From an uncultured Acetatifactor sp. (lineage in GTDB: Bacteria; Bacillota; Clostridia; Lachnospirales; Lachnospiraceae): 12,350 nucleotides of DNA. Under the pieces are notes generated by a model that ran no database searches, had not been told where the DNA came from, and saw only the letters and a list, made by a program, of their open reading frames with translations. Numbering within the stretch: the first letter of the stretch is position 1; the number at the start of each line of letters is the position of its first letter. The stretch spans positions 1-12,350 of the forward strand of contig CAJUCT010000077.1 in assembly GCA_910585015.1 (NCBI GenBank), given 5' to 3'. Shown in pieces: positions 6,936-12,350 of the stretch. The position numbers and the translations under genes are program-made.

Positions 6936-7709
6936 ATGAAAAAATGTTTACCCATCATCTTTGCCGCTCTCTTAATGGTAAGTGCGCTAATAGGGTGCGC
7001 AGGACAAAATTCTTCGCCCGAACAAAACAACGCTGCTGCACCGAGTGGCGAAACCACAATTAGCCAACCTGTAACGTCAACAACTGGGGCTTCAAGTTCG
7101 ACCGTTTCCCCTACTGCGTCTGCTGCATATAAAAAGCTGATTGCATATAAGACAGGGAATTACGAACAGCAGAGCATAGCCGATTTTAACGCGGCGCTTG
7201 CTTCAACGCCCGATGAATTGACAGAGTTCCTTGCCGCAGTAGCAGATGTGATAAGCACCATATCCCCCAGTGACGAAAACTACGACTTTTTCACAACCAC
7301 GATAACCTTTTCGTCCCAGGAATTATACTGCGAGCATATGGAAGAAGAACTTACATTTTCTATGCCACTCTCCAAGCAAAGCAGACCATGCGACTATCTG
7401 GACGAGGACGGGGAAACAGTATATGATTTTTCCTGTTTCGTTGAGGCGAATGTCGCTTATTCTATCAACGCCCCGGAACTTGTAGCGGTTGCGGAACGGG
7501 ATAAGGCGTTGCTGACATTCAAAGAAGAAATGCAAAATTACTTGAATGGTCTAAGTGAAGAAGAAATTGCGGGCGGCGATATTAAAAAAATGCTCATAGA
7601 CAAGGCCACTGATCTTGCAAATAGCTTGTCTACCGAAAATATGAAACTATCGTCTTGTGAAATTTACATGATTGACATCAACGGCGGAGCAGGAGAAGTC
7701 ATTCAGTAA
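6936..7709 (+). CDS. Secreted lipoprotein, unknown function
   Basis: A 257-residue lipoprotein. The signal is MKKCLPIIFAALLMVSALIGC, with lipobox LIGC and the lipid-modified Cys at residue 21. A Ser/Thr/Ala-rich linker (about 22-65) leads to a domain (about 66-257) that I do not recognise. It is acidic and rich in Phe, Tyr and Thr, and shows no enzyme motif I can name. ATG 6936 follows AAAGGAG by 8 bases. The gene has its own promoter, whose box matches the one before the VanR-like regulator. I infer it is that system's output, or a ligand-binding partner of its kinase. The stop is one base before a relic of an unrelated kinase gene, so a rearrangement boundary lies right behind it. Confidence 0.85.
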   Translation: MKKCLPIIFAALLMVSALIGCAGQNSSPEQNNAAAPSGETTISQPVTSTTGASSSTVSPTASAAYKKLIAYKTGNYEQQSIADFNAALASTPDELTEFLAAVADVISTISPSDENYDFFTTTITFSSQELYCEHMEEELTFSMPLSKQSRPCDYLDEDGETVYDFSCFVEANVAYSINAPELVAVAERDKALLTFKEEMQNYLNGLSEEEIAGGDIKKMLIDKATDLANSLSTENMKLSSCEIYMIDINGGAGEVIQ

Positions 7710-7710
7710 T

Positions 7711-7818
7711 GGGTTTGCCTGTTGGGAAGCGGAGAAATATATGGGGGACGTGGATATCAAGGTAAAGAAAAATGAGTTCAGTGTAACGGTGATGTTACAG
7801 GAAAGGAGACAGGTATGA
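7711..7818 (+). pseudogene. C-terminal relic of a GHKL sensor kinase
   Basis: An open stretch of 35 codons without a start. It contains AEKYMGDVDIKVKKNEF and ends in a VTVML-type beta strand. This matches the end of GHKL kinases after the glycine box; compare GHGFGLKN...VEKYHG in the kinase at 789 and ERYDG in the one at 8860. The leading Gly-Phe could be the rest of the GFGL box. Everything upstream is lost, replaced by the lipoprotein gene. The stop TGA overlaps the next start as ATGA, the coupling expected inside an operon. Confidence 0.6.
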
Positions 7819-8030
7819 GTGCGGCGTAGGGGTGAACCCCTATGCCTGCACAAACAACACCCCAAAGGCGGCAGGCACAGGGAATTTTGCGGAGGAAGTA
7901 TGGAAAGCGGAAGGGAAAGATGCGGCGGAGAAATCCGGATCATCAGCATGGGCGGTGACATGGTAGTTCCGCCGCCGAGTTATTTTGGCCTTACATATGA
8001 CAGCGGCATTTCCAATAAATCCAAATTAAT
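7815..8030 (+). pseudogene. Frameshifted hypothetical gene fragment
   Basis: ATG 7815 has a good ribosome site (GAAAGGAG, 7801-7808) but the frame stops after four codons (MSAA). Moving one base gives GVNPYACTNNTPKAAG and NFAEEVWKAEGKDAAEKSG (from 7817, stop at 7964-7966). A second shift, to the frame of 7819, gives ISMGGDMVVPPPSYFGLTYD and then SGISNKSK. These three pieces look like consecutive parts of one protein broken by at least two indels and cut off near 8030. I have an impression of similar hypothetical proteins near LytTR systems in Lachnospiraceae but cannot name the family. The 97-residue frame at 7819-8112 is a by-product of this decay. Confidence 0.5.
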
Positions 8031-8031
8031 C

Positions 8032-8060
8032 TTGAGTATTTCTTTTGGACGAAATATAAT
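8032..8060 (+). promoter_or_regulatory. Sigma-A promoter TTGAGT-N17-TATAAT
   Basis: TTGAGT (8032-8037) and TATAAT (8055-8060) are 17 bases apart. The start near 8067 leaves a leader of about 75 bases before the regulator gene. It drives the second LytTR regulator-kinase pair and lies just past the relic genes. Confidence 0.7.
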
Positions 8061-8140
8061 AGAGCCTAATGGGGGATGGGGTATTTTGCTCTGGAAAATT
8101 ATAAATAATTGAGGGGCATAAAAGAAATGAGGTGACAGTA

Positions 8141-8863
8141 TTGGTACGGATTGCCATATGCGATGACGAGAAGGAAGCTATTACGTTGCATGAGGAAATC
8201 GTAAAGGACAGTCTGCAGTCCTGTGGTATTGGTTATGAAATAACAATCTACACATACAGTAGCAATCTTTTGTCTGACATTGCGGAGGATGGATTTTTTT
8301 ATGACCTGCTCCTGCTTGATATTGAAATGCCCGGTGTCACAGGCATGGAACTTTCCAAAAAGATAAAGCCGTTTCTGCCGAATATAAAGGTCATTTTCAT
8401 AACCTCGCATATGGAATATGCGATTGACGCTTTTGAACTTTCGATTTTCCGCTATGTGCCGAAAAATGAGCTTGAGAAAAGGCTGAAAACTGCCGTGACA
8501 GACGCGGCAAAACTGATCGAATTGGAAGTGGGCAAGGAGTACATCATCCAGACGGCAGGACGGATGGAGAAGATACCATACAGGGATATTTTCTATATCC
8601 AGCGTGACGGCGGTAAAAATTCTGCAATATGCTCAACTGTGGGAACGTCAAAAGTCAGGAAAAGTTTACAGCAGGTCTTTGAGGAGCTTACCGCGCCGGA
8701 GTTTATTTTTATAGACAGGGGCTGTATCGTAAATATCATACAGATTATGAAAGTGGCTGGCGGAATGGCATTCCTCAAAAATGGTGAGGCACTGCCGGTC
8801 AGCCGCTCACATTTACAGGCGGTCAAGCAGCAGATAAACAAGTTTTGGGGGACACATATATGA
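8141..8863 (+). CDS. LytTR response regulator (AgrA-like)
   Basis: A 240-residue regulator. The receiver has Asp8-Asp9 (ICDDE), the phosphorylation site Asp60 (LLLLDIEMPG), Thr88 and Lys108. A LytTR DNA-binding domain follows (about 130-238). Its usual HRSxIVN block reads IDRGCIVNI, with Asp in place of His. TTG 8141 is preferred to GTG 8132 because GAGGTGA (8129-8135) lies at the right distance and the protein then begins MVRIAICDDE as in relatives. Its stop overlaps the kinase start as ATGA. The order is regulator then kinase, opposite to the pair at 789-2785, so the two pairs are not simple duplicates. Likely targets lie beyond 10187, where a 21-bp-period repeat precedes a transport operon. 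Confidence 0.92.
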   Translation: MVRIAICDDEKEAITLHEEIVKDSLQSCGIGYEITIYTYSSNLLSDIAEDGFFYDLLLLDIEMPGVTGMELSKKIKPFLPNIKVIFITSHMEYAIDAFELSIFRYVPKNELEKRLKTAVTDAAKLIELEVGKEYIIQTAGRMEKIPYRDIFYIQRDGGKNSAICSTVGTSKVRKSLQQVFEELTAPEFIFIDRGCIVNIIQIMKVAGGMAFLKNGEALPVSRSHLQAVKQQINKFWGTHI

Positions 8864-10137
8864 TGGGGTGGTATCAGATAATTTCATTTGTTTTCACAAA
8901 TGGGCTACGGATATTCTTATGTCTATATCTTGTTATGGTGGTGTTGAAGTTATCCGGCGACAGGAAAAGGGTGGGTGTCCTTTCTGCTTGTACGGCTGTC
9001 TTTATTACCATGCTGTCTTGTCTGCCAATTCCGCAAATATTTATCGCAGGTGCCGAGATTATTATCATAATGCTGTTTATCCGGCGTAAGTTCAAAGCAG
9101 AACTGCGGATGATCCTCTTTCTTACTTTCTTTTATGAGATAACGGTAGCACTTTGGGAATTTATTATATCTGCCAGTCTGGGGATTATATTCCGCTCAGA
9201 GGGATTCCTTGACAGAAATATGCCTGAGTATATGGCGGCAGTGTGGATTGTCCGGGGGCTTATGTATGGCATTGCTTTTCTTGCTGTCAAAGCAAGTGAG
9301 GGAAGAAACAGAATCATATCCTCGGTTGCGGTCGCAGGCTTATTCGGAGTAATCTTTTTATCAGGGCAAAGCACCATAACCATAAGTGATGAGCAGATGA
9401 CAACATGGATCATTTTTTCCATGCTGATCCTTGTGGCAATTCAGTTTTTTTACCGCACCCGCCAATATGAGATGGAGAAAAAAATAGCGTATCTGGAAAA
9501 AGAAAAAAATGCATTGCTGATGCGGGATTACCAGTTGCTGAAAGATACCTACGCTGCCAATGCAAAATTATTCCATGATTTTCACAACCACATCGAGGCG
9601 CTGTACCGCTATCTGGAAAAGGACAGGACGGCGGAGGCAGTTCAGTATCTGGAAAGCCTGCGTTCACCGATTGAAGCAGTCACGCAGCATTTCTGGGTAG
9701 GAGATGAAGCAGTGGATTATCTGATCAACAGTAAGCTCACCCTTGCCGCTTCACGGGAAATACAGGTGAATTGTAATATTGAATATCCACAGCATACGAA
9801 TATCCGCAGTGTTGACCTGGTGACAATTTTAGGAAACCTGCTGGATAATGCCTTTGAAGCCGTAGATGGTACGGAGGGAAATCTGCGTTTTATCAATCTG
9901 ATCGTCCGCCGTATCAATGAAATGCTGGTTATTAAGGTGGAAAATGGGTGTAACGCCACGCCTGCTGAAGCTGGCGGAGATTTGCAGACTTCTAAAACAG
10001 ATAAAACCTTGCATGGCTGGGGACTTCAAAGCGTCCGAACCGCTGCTGAACGCTATGACGGAATTATCGAAACAGAGTACAGCAATCATACATTCCGTGC
10101 TGTTGTCACATTATCTTTTGAAGCAGTAAAGGCATAA
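8860..10137 (+). CDS. AgrC-like GHKL sensor histidine kinase
   Basis: A 425-residue kinase. About six membrane segments occupy residues 5-198, followed by a charged coiled coil (about 203-235). The phosphoacceptor motif is FHDFHNH, with His239 the likely site. The ATP-binding domain has the N box GNLLDNAFEAV (325-335), with the usual Asp329 kept, and the glycine box LHGWGLQSV (384-392). ATG 8860 overlaps the regulator stop and follows GGGGGAC by 8 bases; ATG 8863 is also possible. Unlike true AgrC loci there is no processing protease or peptide precursor gene in the window. A strong terminator begins ten bases after the stop. Confidence 0.92.
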   Translation: MMGWYQIISFVFTNGLRIFLCLYLVMVVLKLSGDRKRVGVLSACTAVFITMLSCLPIPQIFIAGAEIIIIMLFIRRKFKAELRMILFLTFFYEITVALWEFIISASLGIIFRSEGFLDRNMPEYMAAVWIVRGLMYGIAFLAVKASEGRNRIISSVAVAGLFGVIFLSGQSTITISDEQMTTWIIFSMLILVAIQFFYRTRQYEMEKKIAYLEKEKNALLMRDYQLLKDTYAANAKLFHDFHNHIEALYRYLEKDRTAEAVQYLESLRSPIEAVTQHFWVGDEAVDYLINSKLTLAASREIQVNCNIEYPQHTNIRSVDLVTILGNLLDNAFEAVDGTEGNLRFINLIVRRINEMLVIKVENGCNATPAEAGGDLQTSKTDKTLHGWGLQSVRTAAERYDGIIETEYSNHTFRAVVTLSFEAVKA

Positions 10138-10146
10138 TCAATGTAT

Positions 10147-10186
10147 CGAAAAAGCAGATCGTTTATTTTGGCGGTCTGCTTTTTCG
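10147..10186 (+). terminator. Strong rho-independent terminator
   Basis: CGAAAAAGCAGATC (10147-10160) pairs with GGTCTGCTTTTTCG (10173-10186): fourteen pairs, one G-U, loop of 12. The T5 run (10180-10184) is within the arm and A5 is on the other side, so it could work in both directions. Confidence 0.85.
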
Positions 10187-10215
10187 CGGACAAAAAACAA
10201 CCGATTACGGACAAA
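10187..10215 (+). promoter_or_regulatory. CGGACAAA direct repeat, 21-bp period
   Basis: CGGACAAA occurs at 10187-10194 and again at 10208-10215, exactly 21 bp apart, the spacing typical of LytTR operators. The pair begins right after the terminator and lies upstream of the small membrane protein gene. A possible -10 (TATTCT, 10240-10245) is weak. It is a candidate site for the regulator at 8141. Confidence 0.45.
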
Positions 10216-10293
10216 GCGGCATGAACGCTATTTTGGTAGTATTCTATGACTGTAGCCGTAAACTTATACATCAAACAAAATGGAGGTTATCTT

Positions 10294-10470
10294 ATGCGTC
10301 ATTTTTATTTTCGGTTGATTGTTGGCATTGTTTGGCTGGCTGTGGCAGTTGTCAGTGTCGCGAAAGCCAATATTTCCTTTGCTGTCCTATATGCGGTGCT
10401 TGGCATTGTATTCCTGTGGTCGGCTTATTCAATTCGGAAAAAGGGGAAGGACAAAGATAATGACCAGTAA
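10294..10470 (+). CDS. Small membrane protein, two helices
   Basis: A 58-residue protein starting MRHFYFRL. Two hydrophobic helices (about 7-23 and 27-44) are joined by a short turn (KAN) and followed by a very basic tail (SIRKKGKDKDNDQ). ATG 10294 is chosen because GGAGG (10282-10286) lies 7 bases before it; the in-frame ATG at 10246 lacks a ribosome site. The gene overlaps the ABC ATPase start by 11 bases, so they formed one operon. Small membrane proteins of this kind often accompany LytTR-controlled ABC exporters. Its function is not known and its transporter is now broken. Confidence 0.7.
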   Translation: MRHFYFRLIVGIVWLAVAVVSVAKANISFAVLYAVLGIVFLWSAYSIRKKGKDKDNDQ

Positions 10471-10798
10471 TACAATGGGTAACGGGGAACTTCTCGTCCT
10501 GAAAGATTTATATGTCTGGTACACAAAAGGCAAGCCTGTCCTTGAAAAGTTTTCTTTGGAACTTAAAAGAAATGAGGTTGTCGGGCTGATCGGCTTGAAC
10601 GGGGCGGGCAAGACGACTTTTATCAAAACACTTTCCGGGCTGCTTGACAGTTTTCAGGCTGAAACCGGCCCGGACAGGCAGGGCGCTTTTGCATCCGTTA
10701 CGGTTTTTTCATTTTCTTTGTCAATATGGCGGAAAGCAGCGTGTATCTGGCTGTCTGGCAGATGCAGCATGGCGGTGTGGGCAGTAAGGAAATCATAA
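10460..10798 (+). pseudogene. ABC transporter ATPase, truncated
   Basis: The frame from ATG 10460 is a normal ABC ATPase N-terminus: the beta-strand region, then Walker A GLNGAGKTT (residues 45-53) and KTLSGLLDSF. Family resemblance ends at about residue 65 (near 10657). The Q loop, the LSGGQ signature, Walker B and the His switch are all missing. The remaining 46 codons to the stop at 10798 read across permease sequence in the wrong frame. A full ATPase of this class has about 200-300 residues. A single deletion that removed the rest of the ATPase gene and the start of the permease gene explains the structure. The product cannot hydrolyse ATP in the usual way. Confidence 0.8.
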
Positions 10799-11037
10799 CT
10801 GCGGCGCTGATTGCGCTGCAGAGTGCAATCCTGTCTGTCCTGCTGGAGTGGATTCATCCTATCCGTAACTGGAAGATTGAAAGCGATCTGTGGCATCATC
10901 CGCGCAAATATGTTGTGCCTCTTATCATGCTGTTGATTGCAGGGTTTATCGGTATGTGGCCTGTGGGTATATGGGTTTTGTTCTGCATTGTAATAGCTGA
11001 GAGTTTTAGTTTACCATTTATCACAAGGAGGATATAA
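10663..11037 (+). pseudogene. ABC-type permease, C-terminal part
   Basis: An open frame from just after TGA 10660-10662 to TAA 11035-11037. It reads like the end of a multi-spanning permease: FFIFFVNMAES, a helix around ALIALQSAILSVLLEW, then a loop HPIRNWKIESDLWHHPRKY, then two helices (VVPLIMLLIAGFIG and VGIWVLFCIVIAE). The N-terminal part has been removed by the deletion that also cut the ATPase. ATG 10726 could restart a 103-residue fragment but has no ribosome site. The C-terminus is normal and runs into the ribosome site of the next gene, as in an operon. Confidence 0.6.
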
Positions 11038-11041
11038 TGCC

Positions 11042-11263
11042 ATGAAAAATACGAAACGCTGTCCCAAATGCGACTCACAAAATATTGTCCGTGTTCCCGA
11101 TAACCAGAACCGCCACGCCAGCGGAAACAATATTTACACCTCAACTTTTACACTGATTAAAAAAATTCCGGTCATCCGTTATGTTTGCTGTGACTGCGGC
11201 TATGTGGAGAATTGGGTGGAAACGAAAAGGGAACGTGATGAGATTAAGCGCACGTTTGGGTGA
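11042..11263 (+). CDS. Small zinc-ribbon protein
   Basis: A 73-residue protein with two CxxC knuckles, CPKC (7-10) and CCDC (49-52), which should bind one zinc ion in a ribbon fold. The segment between them is polar and ends in a short hydrophobic strand (PVIRYVC). The C-terminal tail is highly charged (ETKRERDEIKRTFG). ATG 11042 follows AAGGAGG (11025-11031) by ten bases; the ATG at 11037 reads only two codons. It overlaps the ribosome site with the end of the permease relic and was likely the last gene of that operon. Such small ribbons occur in many settings, so no role can be assigned. Confidence 0.8.
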   Translation: MKNTKRCPKCDSQNIVRVPDNQNRHASGNNIYTSTFTLIKKIPVIRYVCCDCGYVENWVETKRERDEIKRTFG

Positions 11264-11545
11264 AGAATGAGAAAATACACAAAAGCTAACCGCCGCTATG
11301 GCAGACCGCCATATGCGGCGGTCCGCCTGTTGGAAAAGGGGGAGGTTAGAGGTATTATGCTTACACGGCGGTTTGCGTTTGCGCCGCCTTGCGGGGGCAG
11401 CCGCCCCTATATCGGACGAAGGGCGAAAAACACTAGCCATTTCGGTAAAATTCTGAGATTGATTTATAGTCGTTTCGTGCAATGGCGTTTGATAGGATGC
11501 CCTATAATCCGATATAATTTATGACGGAAAGAGAGGAAAATATGG
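11264..11545. other. GC-rich, hairpin-rich intergenic region
   Basis: An 85-codon frame (11267-11524) crosses this region but has only a poor GGGTGA leader, an odd basic composition, and lies over several hairpins; I do not call it a gene. Structures: CCGCCGCTATGGC with GCCATA-T-GCGGCGG (11290-11321), the overlapping GACCGCC/GGCGGTC stem (11304-11323), GGCGG/CCGCC (11367-11388) and GGGGC/GCCCC (11394-11407). Stacked hairpins of this kind occur at transfer origins and in leader RNAs, but no relaxase gene is here. Confidence 0.5.
11489..11518 (+). promoter_or_regulatory. Promoter TTGATA-N18-TATAAT
   Basis: TTGATA (11489-11494) and TATAAT (11513-11518) are 18 bases apart. A further TATAAT at 11503-11508 lacks a -35. 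It precedes the response-regulator relic and may now transcribe the hypothetical gene at 11771. Confidence 0.6.
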
Positions 11546-11690
11546 ATGAAGATAGCGGTCTGCGATGACAGCAGGGAGGACAGGGGCGCGCTGCGGGCAT
11601 TGCCGGAAGCCGGTGGGAAAGATCAAGGCGGAATGCCCGAAGGTACATATCGTGCTGGTGACGGGGCGTCCGAGTTATTCAGTGTAATAA
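11546..11690 (+). pseudogene. Response-regulator relic (deleted, frameshifted)
   Basis: ATG 11546 begins MKIAVCDDSREDR, the first strand and acidic pocket of a receiver domain, behind AGAGAGGAAAATATGG. After about 20 residues resemblance stops in this frame. One base over, from about 11613, VGKIKAECP and KVHIVLVTGRPSYSV appear: the strand holding the conserved Thr and the following helix start of a LytTR-type receiver. Two stops follow (11685-11690). The part with the phosphorylated Asp is missing. This indicates an internal deletion of some 40-50 codons with frame change, plus loss of the rest of the gene. The long frame 11546-12298 is an accidental fusion of this relic with the gene at 11771. 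Confidence 0.65.
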
Positions 11691-11770
11691 AAGAATTTAT
11701 CCCCAATAAGCCACAGCCAAACAAGGAAGGGCAGGCATCCACAATTTCCAACCGAACAGGAGGTTCTGAA

Positions 11771-12298
11771 ATGGATATAACAGGAATTGCAAAAAGCCGT
11801 CATGCAGACATCCAAAAGGCGGGAAAGGAATCGTCCAAAAAGGAATGGAAGCTGTCCGATTCCCTCCGGGAGAAGATAGCCGAATACGCCAGGGAGGATG
11901 CGGCGCAGAACGTCTATATGGGGAATAAGTTCCTCGCCCTGCGGAAAAGCGAGGTCGCCAAAGTCGCGCCGGACAGGGCGGCGCTGATGGGGAAGGTCAG
12001 TCAGGAAATGGCGGACATGAAAACGATACGGGAGGCTGATAGGCGGTGGCTGTGCCTCCTGTTTGGCGAGCCGTATGAAGCAGAGTTCCAGTCCGGAGCT
12101 GTCCATGTGTATGACGGGAACGGTGACGAGGTACTGACCTACACGGCGGGTGTGGGCTGGCATGAGAGGGAGTCGAAGGCGGAGACACAGGTACACGGGG
12201 CTTTGAAGGCTGTTTACTATGGTGCGTTCCGGGCGGCGAGGCAGGAGATAAATGCCGGGGCGGTGGAAATGCAAGGCGGCTTTGATGCGAGGGCATAG
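11771..12298 (+). CDS. Hypothetical protein, GC-rich gene
   Basis: A 175-residue protein beginning MDITGIAKSRHADIQKAG. ATG 11771 is chosen because AGGAGG (11758-11763) lies 7 bases before it; the longer upstream frame only reads the regulator relic. Residues 20-90 are charged and probably helical (SDSLREKIAEYAREDAAQNVY). A mid-section has Trp93-Leu-Cys-Leu-Leu-Phe, then a beta-like VHVYDGNGDEVLTY (111-124) and a final helix (about 136-160). No signal peptide or membrane segment is seen. I do not recognise the family. It is clearly richer in G+C than genes at the start of the window, and follows a dead LytTR regulator, so it may come from a similar locus to the fragment at 7815. Confidence 0.75.
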   Translation: MDITGIAKSRHADIQKAGKESSKKEWKLSDSLREKIAEYAREDAAQNVYMGNKFLALRKSEVAKVAPDRAALMGKVSQEMADMKTIREADRRWLCLLFGEPYEAEFQSGAVHVYDGNGDEVLTYTAGVGWHERESKAETQVHGALKAVYYGAFRAARQEINAGAVEMQGGFDARA

Positions 12299-12350
12299 TA
12301 GAGCGTATTCAAAGTTTATGTGGAAAATCATATCTCAAGCTCATCCATTT

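Noticed and set aside
11471..11492. CGTTTCG and CGTTTGA as a LytTR repeat before the relic promoter
   Set aside because: Period of 15 bp puts the copies on different faces of the helix, and the match is short.
11267..11524. 85-residue frame between the zinc-ribbon gene and the regulator relic
   Set aside because: Poor ribosome site, runs over several hairpins and a promoter, and has no protein-like pattern.
11675..12331. 218-residue minus-strand frame opposite the last gene
   Set aside because: Shadow frame caused by high G+C; it lacks a start signal and the + strand gene has a strong ribosome site.

Overview
The window looks like chromosome of a Gram-positive Clostridia member, most likely Lachnospiraceae-like. 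The signs are sigma-A promoters of the TTGnnn-N17-TATAAT kind, AGGAGG ribosome sites, lipoproteins with VSSC and LIGC lipoboxes, and AgrC/AgrA-like GHKL-kinase plus LytTR-regulator pairs without an outer-membrane system. All intact genes run on the + strand. The species cannot be named from this sequence alone.

Layout. (1) 1-788 has no convincing protein gene. It holds a consensus promoter (147-175), a hairpin with a T tract (344-386), a G-rich purine tract (453-525) and a weak second hairpin (661-706). (2) 789-4364 is an AT-rich module: an AgrC-like kinase, a LytTR regulator, then a large lipoprotein behind a 14-bp direct repeat of 20-bp period and an extended -10. (3) 4365-4714 is intergenic. 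(4) 4715-7709 is a second module: an OmpR/VanR-like regulator and kinase, a terminator, then a second lipoprotein. The regulator and the lipoprotein share a promoter box at identical distance from the -10. (5) 7710-8140 is a graveyard: the last 35 codons of a third GHKL kinase, overlapped by the start of a frameshifted hypothetical gene, then a good promoter. (6) 8141-10137 is an intact LytTR regulator/AgrC-like kinase pair closed by a strong terminator. (7) 10187-11037 has a 21-bp-period direct repeat, a small membrane protein, and an ABC ATPase and permease welded together by a deletion. (8) 11042-12298 has a small zinc-ribbon protein, a GC-rich hairpin-rich gap, a deleted and frameshifted response-regulator relic, and an intact 175-residue GC-rich hypothetical gene.

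How it works together. Two regions have the same plan: a two-component system followed by one secreted lipoprotein whose promoter carries a repeat fitting that system's regulator class. I infer two self-contained sense-and-respond units with a surface lipoprotein as output. A third two-component system probably controlled the now broken ABC transporter. Relics of at least two more LytTR/GHKL systems show repeated gain and decay of such modules. No CRISPR array, tRNA, rRNA, transposase, integrase or recognisable defence gene was seen.
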